Shown: one piece after another, positions 1-8,805 of the stretch | How positions within the stretch are numbered: the first letter of the stretch is position 1 | How the letters are laid out: the number at the start of each line of letters is the position of its first letter | Assembly (NCBI GenBank): GCA_963699805.1 | Contig: CAVOVH010000012.1 | Location: 62,001-126,000 of the forward strand | DNA from: JAGTVG01 sp963699805 | GTDB taxonomy: Bacteria; Bacteroidota; Bacteroidia; Cytophagales; Cyclobacteriaceae | Length of the DNA stretch: 64,000 nt | Direction: 5' to 3' | The notes under the pieces: generated by a model | Told to the model about the DNA's origin: nothing | The model's input: only the letters and a program-made list of their open reading frames with translations | Databases searched by the model: none | Program-made: the position numbers and the translations under genes

Positions 1-1032
1 TCAGGTTCACGGGATCCCAAAAGTGGAACGGGTGGTTTTCTGTTCTATGGAGAAACCACCTTGCCAGTGCTCGTTAACCTGAATACGGAAGCGGCACGTC
101 TCAAATACGGAATGGAAAGTTCGATTTCCTTTATTCAAATGAGAAAAAATGAAGGAGATGATGCCAGTTGTCTCAACCTTAACAGGGTCTCCCAACCAAG
201 GATACTGGGATTCCCGGCAGAGGATCTGGAAGGCCGGTTCTCCTTCGTGAAGCAGACCACGGATCTGGATCAGGACCATCCCTGGTCATCGCTGACGAAA
301 ATCCTTCCAGGTGGAGTGATCCCGGCCGTGGCGGATCAGACGGTCATTCAATGGGGACTGGGTTTAAAGGTGGGGGATACCCTGACCTACCTGGATGAAA
401 GGGGGGAAACGATGAAACTCAAGCTGGTTGGAGGGCTGGCCAATTCCATATTCCAGGGCAATGTATTGATCGATGATTCATTATTTCTGGAACATTTCCC
501 CTCGAACAGTGGCACCCATGTAATGCTGGTAGAGGGCAATTTTACAGCCTCCGAAAAGATTGCTGCCGAACTGGAAAAGGGATTCCGCAATCAGGGATTG
601 GAACTCAATCTGGCTGCCAGCCGGCTGGCCAGTTTCAATGAGGTTGAAAACACCTACCTTTCTATATTTTTACTTCTGGGTGGTTTGGGGATGATATTGG
701 GTACCATCGGGCTGGGTGTTTCCCTGGCCAGAAATATGTTTGACCGGCGACAGGAACTGGGACTGTTGAAAGCAGTTGGACTGCCGGACAGGTCCATTCT
801 AACCATGCTCATCCGGGAACACCTCGTTTTACTGATTACGGGCACGGTGATTGGGACAGTGAGTGCCTTTACGGCCATCCTTCCTTCGCTTCTTTCTGCT
901 TTTGTAGATGCCTCGTGGACCACAGCGGCAGTCATCATTGGGATCATTCTCCTCAATGGCTTTCTCTGGATCCTGCTTGTAGCCCGCCACAACCTTAAAA
1001 AGCAGTTGATCGGTTCCCTCCGGTCAGAATAG
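1..1032 (+). CDS. ABC transporter permease, FtsX/MacB type (3' part, cut by window edge)
   Basis: The reading frame is open to base 1, so the gene starts upstream of the window; an internal TTG at 61 should not be taken as the start. What is visible is about 200 residues of an extracytoplasmic MacB-like core domain followed by the FtsX permease domain. Three hydrophobic segments lie at about residues 220-245, 270-297 and 306-328 counted from base 1. Between the first two sits the family motif RRQELGLLKAVG, the cytoplasmic loop that couples to the ATPase. These permeases move lipoproteins, lipids or drugs, or act as mechanotransmitters. The usual four-TM layout implies that the first TM and most of the core domain lie upstream. 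Substrate cannot be told. No ATPase gene follows, so it is probably upstream. Confidence 0.85.
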   Translation, partial: SGSRDPKSGTGGFLFYGETTLPVLVNLNTEAARLKYGMESSISFIQMRKNEGDDASCLNLNRVSQPRILGFPAEDLEGRFSFVKQTTDLDQDHPWSSLTKILPGGVIPAVADQTVIQWGLGLKVGDTLTYLDERGETMKLKLVGGLANSIFQGNVLIDDSLFLEHFPSNSGTHVMLVEGNFTASEKIAAELEKGFRNQGLELNLAASRLASFNEVENTYLSIFLLLGGLGMILGTIGLGVSLARNMFDRRQELGLLKAVGLPDRSILTMLIREHLVLLITGTVIGTVSAFTAILPSLLSAFVDASWTTAAVIIGIILLNGFLWILLVARHNLKKQLIGSLRSE

Positions 1033-1602
1033 GAATGTCCTATTCTTTTATTGTCAGCCTCACCACCCATTTTGTTATCACAGGTGCCCTCCAAAAATTT
1101 TGGGGGGTTGAAAAATATCACAATTAGGCAATCACTCCTGAATGCTCCCCCGGAGGAGTAGTATTTTTGAAATTATCAAACCTTCATCTTCACAAACCCC
1201 GGAGGGGTTTAATAGTCTCTACGAACCTAAATGCAATCCCTCCGGGGTTGGGCGATTTTTGTACCATCTTTTATTACAATTATACAACCTCTCTGAGGCT
1301 ATCCCAGTGTTATAACCGTTTCATCAATGGCTGCCTGCTCCGTAAATATTATGTTGTTCCTGGATCTTTCTATGATTCTTCTACAATCACCAGGCTTTGG
1401 GTGAGGTGCGAAAAGATGCCGAGTGATTGTGATTTCCTTAGCCTGTGGTTTCAGTCACTCGGTAAAGCCCAGCGCTCTACCTGACAACCCAGGCAAATGA
1501 ATTGGATCATTCTTGGTACTCCCTGCTTGTCATTCTGATTGCAATGAGGAATCTGATCAGGATACTTTGATCCCACCATTAAAACGCCCTGTCTTAGGAA
1601 CC
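1033..1602. other. Intergenic region with palindromic repeat remnants
   Basis: This 570-bp stretch lies between a plus-strand gene end and a minus-strand gene end. I see no convincing gene: an open frame at 1167-1484 has no family resemblance and runs through repeat sequence. Besides the palindromic pair at 1195-1249, a second hairpin-like pair (GAGTGATTG near 1422 and CAGTCACTC near 1452) is present. It looks like decayed repeat DNA between converging genes. Confidence 0.5.
1195..1249. repeat. CCCCGGAGGGG palindromic repeat unit
   Basis: The left arm AACCCCGGAGGGGTT (1195-1209) and the right arm AATCCCTCCGGGGTT (1235-1249) are complementary apart from one base, and each arm is itself nearly palindromic. 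Related GGAGGG/CCTCCGG units are scattered in many Bacteroidota genomes (from memory). A further CCCCCGGAGGAG copy lies just upstream at about 1147. It could act as a terminator-like hairpin between the converging genes or be a non-autonomous mobile repeat. Confidence 0.6.
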
Positions 1603-2961
1603 TCATTCTTTTGAAACGGCGATCAGATTTTTCTGTGTCCGAAAAAAAATGATGTTTTCGGTAATGGCAGGTGACACCATGGAGGTATCATGAAGGTCGT
1701 TTTCAGCCAATACTTTAAAATTCCGACCACTTTGCACCACATAAACCTTACCTTTATCATTCACAATGAATATTTTACCATCCGAAGCGACCGGTGAGGC
1801 GGTAAAACTTTCCGACCTACCTATTTTCTCGTCGTAGATCTTTTCACCGGTCAGGGCATCATAACATTGCATGGCTCCATTCCATCCCAGGTTATACAGG
1901 AGGTCTTTATAAATCAACAGGGTCTGCATGTAAGATCCCCCCCGGGGTAAGCTCCATTTTACAAAATCATTGCGGGTCTCATCATCCTGAAGGGTGATAT
2001 CCCCTTTGGCATCTTTTTTAACCGCGAAAATGGGCGATTCCCTGCCATGGGCACTGTTGAAATAGATCATCCCCAGCCCGGTCACAGGGGTAGGGATCTG
2101 TATATCACCCCCTCCCGACATGCGCCATATTTCTTCACCCGTTTCAAAATCATACCCCCCGCGATGTTTATACCCGTTGACTGCTACACATACTTTTCCC
2201 TCATTTAAATAGATATTCGGTGTACACCAGCCCGGATATTCATCCCGCTCTTTTTTCCATAATTCTTTTCCTGAGGCCAGATCATAAGCTGCGATGAAGG
2301 AATTATCCATCACATCACACTGAATGATCAACTTTCCCTGATAGATCAGGGGGGAGCTGGCAAATTCCCATTCCGCCGATTCCACTGCAAAAAAAACAGA
2401 CCGGAGTAATCCAAAATCCTTCTTCCATTGTAAATTGCCCTCCATATCATAACAATACAGCCCTTCCGAACCGAAAAAAGCCACCACGTAATTCCCGTCC
2501 GTAGCTGGTGAACAATTCGCATGGGAAGACTTCGGATGCCTTTTCTGTTCGGGTATCCCTTTACAGGCCGTACGCTCCCAGGTCATTTCACCAGTCAGTT
2601 TATCAAAACAATAGACTTTCCATTCGTGTACCGATTGATCATTAACAGATCCAATATCTCCATAGATGCCGGTTTTAAGACCTTCTGCATCCTTTTCACT
2701 GATCGCGGTGGTGATAAAGATGCTGTTCCCCCAGATCACAGGACAGGAAAGACCAAGTCCCGGGATCTCCTGCTTCCATTTGATATTTTTTCCTGACTGA
2801 ATGTCCCAGTCTGCCGGAAGGTTTGTCTGATCCATCACTCCGGAAGCCAGATAACCACGGTACATGGACCATTGTCTTTCCGGGGCTATATCCTTCATGA
2901 GCCAGGAGCCCGTTATAAGGATTAATAAAGACACAATGGAAAAAAAGAAGATTTTATGCAT
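1603..2961 (-). CDS. PQQ-like (BamB-type) beta-propeller protein, secreted
   Basis: 452 residues with an N-terminal signal or anchor (about residues 1-22, strongly hydrophobic). The rest consists of repeated propeller blades whose closing strands carry the Gly-x-x-x-Trp pattern typical of PQQ-like repeats (GKNIKWKQ, GEMTWERT, GNLQWKKD, GKELWKKE, GEEIWRMS). Proteins of this kind are often annotated as outer-membrane protein assembly BamB family or PQQ-binding-like, but most bind no PQQ and serve as scaffolds. No quinoprotein dehydrogenase residues or haem motif are seen. It stands alone; a paralogue of similar length lies at 47808-49109. Role unknown, likely periplasmic. Confidence 0.85.
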   Translation of the reverse strand: MHKIFFFSIVSLLILITGSWLMKDIAPERQWSMYRGYLASGVMDQTNLPADWDIQSGKNIKWKQEIPGLGLSCPVIWGNSIFITTAISEKDAEGLKTGIYGDIGSVNDQSVHEWKVYCFDKLTGEMTWERTACKGIPEQKRHPKSSHANCSPATDGNYVVAFFGSEGLYCYDMEGNLQWKKDFGLLRSVFFAVESAEWEFASSPLIYQGKLIIQCDVMDNSFIAAYDLASGKELWKKERDEYPGWCTPNIYLNEGKVCVAVNGYKHRGGYDFETGEEIWRMSGGGDIQIPTPVTGLGMIYFNSAHGRESPIFAVKKDAKGDITLQDDETRNDFVKWSLPRGGSYMQTLLIYKDLLYNLGWNGAMQCYDALTGEKIYDEKIGRSESFTASPVASDGKIFIVNDKGKVYVVQSGRNFKVLAENDLHDTSMVSPAITENIIFFRTQKNLIAVSKE

Positions 2962-3207
2962 TTTTAAAAAATTAAAATAATTCCAACCAAAAAAATAAAT
3001 CCGGAGATCATTTATGCGTACAAAAAGATACTGATTTTTTAAGGTATATGAAATCCTTTTTTATTTTTATTGATCAGTAAATCCCTCCAAACTACAGATG
3101 ATATAGTTCTCCCTTACGCAATTCCGATTACCCCTCCCGGATTGAATATGGGACCTGATCTGGAAGGTGAACATGAATCGGTAAGTGGACGGATTCCGGA
3201 ACGGCCT

Positions 3208-3876
3208 TCACAAATAGATCTGCTCGATGGTGAGAAATATGCCGATCCCAATTATTAGCCATCCGGTAATTTGAGGAATTCTTTTCTGCCATTTTTTACT
3301 GGGAACCCATCGGCTCCCGCGATAAAGCAGGATGCTGATCACCAGTAAAGGCAAGGCAGCACCCAATGCATATAATAGGGGGAACAAGATGGTTTGATGC
3401 AGCCGGATGGTCATGGGTATCAGGATCCCAAAAAACAAGGCGGCGGTTGCCGGACAAAAACTGAGACTGATCAGGAACCCCATGGGAAAGGCGTAAATGC
3501 CGGACCATTGCCTTTTATCAACCCACCGCAACAATGAACCTTTATAATACTGGTTCAAATTAAGCAGGTCTGCAATCAGCATTCCCACCAGGATCAACAT
3601 AGGCCCCAGAAAAACAGAGAAAATGGTGTGGAGAAAATTATTGAGAATGGGGATGGTCAGAATGCCGGTGGAAATTATAATGGATAAACAAAGATAACTG
3701 GTCAGATAACCTGCTAAAAATGCTATAAAGATCCTCAATGCCTTTTTACTTTTTTTTGACCATCCGGTCAGCATGGAAACAGCGGCTATATTTGTTGCCA
3801 AAGGACAGGGATGGAGCGTTGCAATGATCCCAAGCAGGAAACAACCTGTAGCAGAAAGGAAAACTTCATTCATCAC
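3208..3876 (-). CDS. CcdA/DsbD-like six-helix membrane permease, ArsG-like
   Basis: 222 residues, almost wholly hydrophobic, with about six membrane helices. Two short Cys-Pro motifs in equivalent positions of the two halves (HPCP with Cys24, and SFCP with Cys141) are the hallmark of the CcdA/DsbD family, which passes electrons across the membrane by thiol-disulfide exchange. Short family members with this length and an LHPCPLATN motif are annotated as ArsG-family aromatic arsenical efflux permeases. The start (GTG at 3876 or ATG at 3873) overlaps the end of the upstream gene by 8-11 bases, so translation is coupled. It is the last gene of a three-gene operon. Whether it exports a substrate or only feeds reducing power to its neighbour's thioredoxin-like domain cannot be decided from sequence. 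Confidence 0.8.
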   Translation of the reverse strand: MMNEVFLSATGCFLLGIIATLHPCPLATNIAAVSMLTGWSKKSKKALRIFIAFLAGYLTSYLCLSIIISTGILTIPILNNFLHTIFSVFLGPMLILVGMLIADLLNLNQYYKGSLLRWVDKRQWSGIYAFPMGFLISLSFCPATAALFFGILIPMTIRLHQTILFPLLYALGAALPLLVISILLYRGSRWVPSKKWQKRIPQITGWLIIGIGIFLTIEQIYL

Positions 3877-5416
3877 TTTCAGAAATAAATTGATCGATTT
3901 CCTTTTGCATCAAAAATTTGAAATCTTTTTCGTCATTATAAAATTTCCAGGCGTCCTCGACCACCCTGACTTTATTCTCCTTTCCGTTTTCAAAATCTAC
4001 CAGGACAATCATTGCTGAAATAAATCCAAACTGTTTTACGATTTGCCGGTTTTCGGGTGCATCCATATCGATCAGTTTAAAATCCAACCGGTTATCCCTG
4101 GTTTCATCCTGAAATTTCTCCTGAAGGACTTCCCGTGTATATTTTTCCATATTCAGGCACTGGTAACATCGTTTATGGTAATGGAACAACAAAACCATGG
4201 ATTGATGAGCCCCTGCCGGAGCTAGCCTTTCAAAAAAACTTTTATCCTGAACCTGATTTGAATTGGACACCATTCTGTATATCCCGAACAGGACACTGAT
4301 GGCCACAAATGCCAACATAACCCATCTAACTACTTTTTTAATTCCTTTAGGTGGTCTTGCGTTCAACTTTCCCAATACCTGCTCCCTGAATCCCAGATTG
4401 ATCTCGAATTCAATTTCTTCTTTTTCCGATTTTATCTCACCTTTGAAAGCATAGAAGGTAACCGGGCAAGCATTCATATAATCGGCTTGGGAACAGGATT
4501 CAAGAATGCCGGCACGGACCAGCTGGTTTGCCTCCGCGACGTCATCCGACGGACAACAACCCAGATGATCGAATGGATCACTTCCCGTCAGGAGAAAATA
4601 ACTTTTCTTATGATCTACCATTTGCGAAAGCCTTTCTTTCATCTTCACTGAAATCGTTGAAAGACTCGTGAAATCCGTATTGACTGCCTGGTCCGATTTT
4701 TTCCCGACCACAAAATCATCATACATCCATTTTGATCCAACACGTTGAAAAACATCCTGATAGAATTCATTACCTTCGGCAGGTTGATCATCCACCAGGA
4801 ATAACCGGTCATTTTTGATTAATGCTTTTGATACAGAGGCCGGGATATGGGTGATCCTACCCCGTCTGACCATTGTCCCATCCAAAAGGATCAGCATTTT
4901 AAAGGGTCCTGGATAGAAGAGTGGAATACGCTCGACCATTTCCGGGATATCCCCTACTCTTTTTAATAGTCTGTCCTGATCTTCTTCGATATAATCATAA
5001 CTGAAATATTCTGGCTGTTCGATAGACATCTCCTTTTCGGGCGGAATAATGCGGATTACGTGTTCATATGAAGGCAGGGATAAAACTTGGTTGGTTTTTT
5101 CACAAACTGGAAGCGGTTCCGAGTTTAGGAGCAGGTGATGGTCGTCATCGAGCGCTGCTGTAGCTGCTCCCGAGTAGACCGCCTTTTGGCCTTTTTCATA
5201 ACAGACTCCATGCTTCCCTTTATAGGCTTTTATCTTTCGAATACCCGTATTGGGAAGAAAAGGCGCGATCGTGATGCCAACAAATCCCGTCATTTCCAGG
5301 TTTTTCAGTGTATCTTCCAGGTTCTTTTCCTTAACAGTAAGGGTTAAATACGACCATTTTGAGATACCCCTATATGCATCATCAATGGCAAGTTTGTCTG
5401 GATCCTGTAAATGCAT
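3866..5416 (-). CDS. Cys-rich membrane-anchored protein: ArsM-C-terminal-like domain fused to ArsF-like thioredoxin fold
   Basis: 516 residues in three parts. (1) Residues about 60-115 hold Cys72-Y-E-K-G-Q followed by an LDD.H run and PVC105-x-K-T. This pattern recalls the C-terminal domain of ArsM arsenite methyltransferases, where the equivalent cysteines bind As(III); the methyltransferase domain itself is absent. (2) A soluble middle part, about 130-340, contains a vicinal pair Cys287-Cys288 in DHLGCCPS plus Cys308 and Cys317. (3) A single membrane helix at about 362-381 leads to a C-terminal domain with KRCYQC (CxxC at 417/420), which resembles ArsF-type thioredoxin-fold proteins. The gene lies 2 bases after a cysteine desulfurase and overlaps an ArsG/CcdA-like permease. 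A thiol-relay or metalloid-binding role is inferred, not shown. Confidence 0.65.
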   Translation of the reverse strand: MHLQDPDKLAIDDAYRGISKWSYLTLTVKEKNLEDTLKNLEMTGFVGITIAPFLPNTGIRKIKAYKGKHGVCYEKGQKAVYSGAATAALDDDHHLLLNSEPLPVCEKTNQVLSLPSYEHVIRIIPPEKEMSIEQPEYFSYDYIEEDQDRLLKRVGDIPEMVERIPLFYPGPFKMLILLDGTMVRRGRITHIPASVSKALIKNDRLFLVDDQPAEGNEFYQDVFQRVGSKWMYDDFVVGKKSDQAVNTDFTSLSTISVKMKERLSQMVDHKKSYFLLTGSDPFDHLGCCPSDDVAEANQLVRAGILESCSQADYMNACPVTFYAFKGEIKSEKEEIEFEINLGFREQVLGKLNARPPKGIKKVVRWVMLAFVAISVLFGIYRMVSNSNQVQDKSFFERLAPAGAHQSMVLLFHYHKRCYQCLNMEKYTREVLQEKFQDETRDNRLDFKLIDMDAPENRQIVKQFGFISAMIVLVDFENGKENKVRVVEDAWKFYNDEKDFKFLMQKEIDQFISESDE

Positions 5417-5418
5417 AT

Positions 5419-6558
5419 TTAGACTTTATCCCGTAAGAGTTTCACCATGGCTATCAAAAGTGAATTTACCGATTCTTCGATGGTACCATGCCCCATTGAG
5501 ATTCGTATAGTTCCTTTCGCTTCATTCGGAGACCGTCCAATGGCTTGTATGATCCTTGAAGGTTCAACCTGATTTGCATGACAGGCAGATCCGGCTGATA
5601 CCGCAAATCCTGACAAGGACAACCCTGCAATGATTTCCTGACTTGGTTGACCCGGAAAACTCAAGGAAATCAATCCTGGCAGGCCGTTTCCGGGGTTATT
5701 GATCAGCACCTCGGGCACGAATCGGGTAATACCGTCGGTGAAGTAGTTCCTGAGTCTGCGCAAACGAACCATTTCAGCCTCCAGGCTTTCCTGGCAGCGC
5801 TGCATCGCGACCAGGCTAGCTGCCAAACCGGCAATATTTTCAGTCCCTGCCCGGAGATTCCATTCCTGATTGCCCCCATATATAAGAGGGGTGAACTGTT
5901 CATCCCTGATAAATACTCCGCCCATGGATCTTGGCCCCCCGAATTTATGCGATGAAAAGCTGTAATAATCAAACGATATGGCAGACAGGTCAACCGGGAT
6001 ATTTCCCACGGCCTGCACCCCATCGATAAGTACTTTGATATTCCTGAAAGTGCATAGATCCGAGATGGTCGATACCGGGTGAATGGTGCCCAGTTCATTG
6101 CTCGCGTGGTTCATACAAAGGAGGGTGATCTTTTTATCCAGCAATTTTTTTAATGTATCGGGATTGATCTGTCCATGATGATCGATGGGCAGAATCTCCA
6201 CCTGTTTTTTGTATTTTTTAGTGGCATACCAGATGCAATCGTGGGCATCTTCCGCGATGAGAAGTCTTCCTTCGGGAAATCGAGCCATATGACCCTCAAT
6301 GATGGTGTTATTCGCCTCGGTTCCGGAGGAACTCAACAACAATCTGCCATCATAGAAATGCACAAGCTCACTAAATTCCCTTTTCAGGTTCCGTAATTTT
6401 TTCTGAGCTTCTGCCCCATACCGGTGAACAGAGGAAGGATTGGCAAAATACTGGCTGGAAATTTCTGTGAATTTATCCAATGCTTCCTGAAACGGTGGAC
6501 AGGAAGCGGCATAGTCAAAATATTTCGGATCCGGGTATTGCAAGATGAATTTTCTCAA
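5419..6558 (-). CDS. Cysteine desulfurase family protein (NifS/IscS-like, PLP-dependent)
   Basis: 379 residues, full length for a class-V aminotransferase. The PLP lysine is in SSHKFGGP (Lys205, preceded by His204). Asp179 and Gln182 in IDGVQAVG are the usual pyridine-ring and O3' contacts. The catalytic loop SAGSACHANQVEPS keeps the persulfide-forming cysteine (Cys326). It should therefore release sulfur from L-cysteine as an enzyme persulfide. No IscU, SufU or ThiI gene is nearby; instead it is the first gene of a tight operon with a Cys-rich ArsF-like fusion protein and a CcdA/ArsG-like permease. This suggests dedicated sulfur delivery to that system rather than housekeeping Fe-S assembly. 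Confidence 0.88.
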   Translation of the reverse strand: MRKFILQYPDPKYFDYAASCPPFQEALDKFTEISSQYFANPSSVHRYGAEAQKKLRNLKREFSELVHFYDGRLLLSSSGTEANNTIIEGHMARFPEGRLLIAEDAHDCIWYATKKYKKQVEILPIDHHGQINPDTLKKLLDKKITLLCMNHASNELGTIHPVSTISDLCTFRNIKVLIDGVQAVGNIPVDLSAISFDYYSFSSHKFGGPRSMGGVFIRDEQFTPLIYGGNQEWNLRAGTENIAGLAASLVAMQRCQESLEAEMVRLRRLRNYFTDGITRFVPEVLINNPGNGLPGLISLSFPGQPSQEIIAGLSLSGFAVSAGSACHANQVEPSRIIQAIGRSPNEAKGTIRISMGHGTIEESVNSLLIAMVKLLRDKV

Positions 6559-6638
6559 TAAAAATTAAAGTTATCCATTTCGGGCTAAAAAATGAAAAAT
6601 GACAACATCTCTCGAAAGTAGATTCGCTATATCCAATT

Positions 6639-6749
6639 ATCTGGATTCCTCCTGAAGGACATGAAGGTGGTGTGTTTTTTCTTTATTTCGCACAATAAAA
6701 AGCTGTATGATTACTCCAGTCACACTGTCCTTCAGGAGGAATCTTGATA
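6639..6749. repeat. Palindromic element, copy 1
   Basis: About 111 bp with inverted ends: ATTCCTCCTGAAGGACA (6645-6661) and TGTCCTTCAGGAGGAAT (6726-6742), perfectly complementary over 17 bases, with further end similarity (ATCTGG against CTTGAT). The core is AT-rich and not conserved among copies. It lies between the divergent genes starting at 6558 and 6893. The variable arm base is C here, matched by G on the other arm. Confidence 0.85.
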
Positions 6750-6892
6750 TTTGGTTAGATGAAAATTCAAGTACAAATACTTTCCATTTAAGGAATATCC
6801 TGTACGTATGGCGAACTCAATCACAATTATCTCCCAGTTTTTTCTTTTGTTTAAAAACTTTAAATTTATAAAAAACTCAAATCCTGAAAAAT

Positions 6893-8290
6893 ATGAAAAT
6901 CCGTTCTCTGATCCTCCTCTTAATGGCTTTTGTATACGTTCATTCAATAACGAGCCAAACGATAGCCCAGGAAAACACGAGCGAAAATGGTCGCTGGAAA
7001 ACCGGGGTGGCAAGCGTGGTGATCACTCCCAAGGACTATATCTGGATGTCGGGCTTTGCCGCACGAGATAAACCGGCAGATGGAAAACTGCATGATCTCC
7101 GGGTAAAAGCACTCGCGCTGGAAGATGCCGAAGGAAACCGGGGGCTCTTTATCACCACCGACATCATTGGCTACTCCAGAGAATTGTCGCAGGCAGTCTG
7201 TAGCAGGATCGAGAAGATGCATCAACTGGAAAGAAGAAATATTGTATTAAGCTGTTCCCATACCCATAGCGGTCCGGTGGTCAACCGGAATCTCTATGAC
7301 ATTTATCCTCCTTTCGATGAATCGATGATCAACAAAATCGAGGCAAACCTTGTATTCCTCGAGGATCAGATCGTGAAGTGTGCGGATCAGGCATTTGAAC
7401 AAATGGAACCTTCCAGGATCTCCAGTGGAGTGGGCATCGCCCGTTTTGCCGTGAACCGGCGTAACAATCAGGAATCGGATGTGCTTTATTCTTCCGATCT
7501 GGCCGGACCTTCCGACCATTCCGTTCCGGTGATCCGGATCACACATCCCAATGGAGAACTAAAGGCCCTTCTTTTCGGATATGCCTGTCATGCTACCGTC
7601 CTGGGGATTAACCAATGGTCCGGGGACTATCCAGGCTTTACACAGATCAACCTGGAGAAATCCTTCCCGGGCGTCACGGCCATGTTCTTTGCAGGTTGTG
7701 GTGCCGACCAGAATGCCCTGCCCAGGGCCACTGTTCCCCTGGCACAACAATATGGCAACGAACTGGCCGAAGCAGTCAAAAGGGTGCTGGAAGAACCCAT
7801 GAAGGAGCTGTCTCCCACCCTGAACACAAGCTACCAGGAGATCCGGTTGCCATTCGCCGATCCACTCCCTTTGGATGCTTTAAAAGAAATCGCTGCCCAG
7901 AATCCTTCCTGGCAGCAACGATGGGCCAGCCACATGGTCGAGAAGATTGAAAACGGGGTGGAACTACCCACTGAATACCCGGTTTATCCGGTTCAGACCT
8001 GGCAACTGGGGGATCAGTTGATGGTCATCCTGGGAGGTGAGGTGGTGGTGGATTATGCCCTTAAAATCAGGAAAACCTGGGGGAACGACCTGTTCATTGC
8101 CGCTTATTCCAACGATGTGATGGCTTATATCCCTTCCGTCCGGGTGCTGAAGGAGGGTGCCTATGAGGGCGAGACATCGATGCGAGCTTATGGCCAGCCG
8201 TCTATCTGGGCACCGGAGATCGAGGAAAAGATCCTGAAGGAAGTGGACCGGCAGGTAGGCTTGATGAAAAAGATGAGTCTGAAGAAGTAA
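6893..8290 (+). CDS. Neutral/alkaline non-lysosomal ceramidase-like hydrolase, secreted
   Basis: 465 residues with a cleavable signal (about 1-25) and then the N-terminal neutral ceramidase domain: GVASVVITPKDYIWMSGF at its start, a CSHTHSGP motif (zinc-binding histidines) at about 120, YACHATVLG near 230 and a FFAGCGADQN motif near 265. Full ceramidases are longer, with a C-terminal Ig-like domain. Proteins of this shorter length are common in Bacteroidota and Planctomycetes and have no proven substrate, so amide hydrolysis of a sphingolipid or another N-acyl compound is only a family guess. It is a single gene, flanked on both sides by copies of the palindromic element. Confidence 0.85.
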   Translation: MKIRSLILLLMAFVYVHSITSQTIAQENTSENGRWKTGVASVVITPKDYIWMSGFAARDKPADGKLHDLRVKALALEDAEGNRGLFITTDIIGYSRELSQAVCSRIEKMHQLERRNIVLSCSHTHSGPVVNRNLYDIYPPFDESMINKIEANLVFLEDQIVKCADQAFEQMEPSRISSGVGIARFAVNRRNNQESDVLYSSDLAGPSDHSVPVIRITHPNGELKALLFGYACHATVLGINQWSGDYPGFTQINLEKSFPGVTAMFFAGCGADQNALPRATVPLAQQYGNELAEAVKRVLEEPMKELSPTLNTSYQEIRLPFADPLPLDALKEIAAQNPSWQQRWASHMVEKIENGVELPTEYPVYPVQTWQLGDQLMVILGGEVVVDYALKIRKTWGNDLFIAAYSNDVMAYIPSVRVLKEGAYEGETSMRAYGQPSIWAPEIEEKILKEVDRQVGLMKKMSLKK

Positions 8291-8350
8291 AATACAAGAC
8301 GGAAAATTTAGAATTTCACCCTCATAACCGATAGTAGAAATTCCCATCAT

Positions 8351-8463
8351 ATCTGGATTCCTTCTGAAGGACAGATGGGGCGCGTTATTTGATGTATACA
8401 AATATCAATTATATTTAGGTTTTCTCCTTCCGATCACGTTGTCCTTCAGAAGGAATCTTGATA
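8351..8463. repeat. Palindromic element, copy 2
   Basis: Arms ATTCCTTCTGAAGGACA (about 8357-8373) and TGTCCTTCAGAAGGAAT (8440-8456) are perfectly complementary. The variable arm base is T, matched by A. It begins 60 bases after the ceramidase-like stop codon and ends next to the broken GIY-YIG gene. Confidence 0.85.
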
Positions 8464-8480
8464 CCTCCTTAATGATAAAA

Positions 8481-8783
8481 TCATTCCATACCCCTCAGGT
8501 CATAAAAATGCCAACCGGGGTTCATGGAAGAAATGAGTTCTTCCTTTTTCTTTCTCGATAGGTTCTTGATCTCCTTTTCCCTTTCTATCGCCCTTTCAAT
8601 ATCCTCATGCAGTTCATAGTAAATCAATCAGTAACAATGATATCTTCCGGCAAAGGTTTTCCATTTACCCCGGTTATCATAATGCTGGTACATCCGGGTC
8701 CGCAGGTCATTGGTTATACCCGTATACAAAGTCGTCTTCCGGGGATTGGTAGTGATGTAAACAAAATAGTTTCCTTTTTCCAT
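8481..8783 (-). pseudogene. GIY-YIG nuclease family protein (UPF0213-like), interrupted by one stop codon
   Basis: Reading the minus strand from ATG at 8783 to TGA at 8481 gives 100 codons with one in-frame TGA at 8630-8628 (codon 52). The start YFVYITTNPRKTTLYTGITN holds the GIY-YIG core (VYI and LYTGIT), followed by the conserved Arg (LRTRMYQH). After the stop, the frame continues as LIYYELHEDIERAIEREKEIK and ends SSMNPGWHF, as in intact family members of about 95 residues. The stop falls where the family has an aromatic or other residue just before LIYYE, so a single substitution explains it. It lies between copies 2 and 3 of the palindromic element. Small nucleases of this type are scattered in Bacteroidota; their function is unknown. 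Confidence 0.85.
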
Positions 8784-8805
8784 AGCTGATTGGTTTATAC
8801 AATTT

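Noticed and set aside
61..1032. TTG at 61 as the start of the first gene
   Set aside because: The frame is open to base 1 and the permease family needs more N-terminal sequence, so the gene starts outside the window.
1167..1484. Open frame of 105 codons
   Set aside because: It runs through palindromic repeat sequence and has no family resemblance or plausible leader, so it is treated as chance.
8607..8789. Plus-strand frame of 60 codons
   Set aside because: It lies opposite the GIY-YIG frame, which has clear family motifs on the minus strand.
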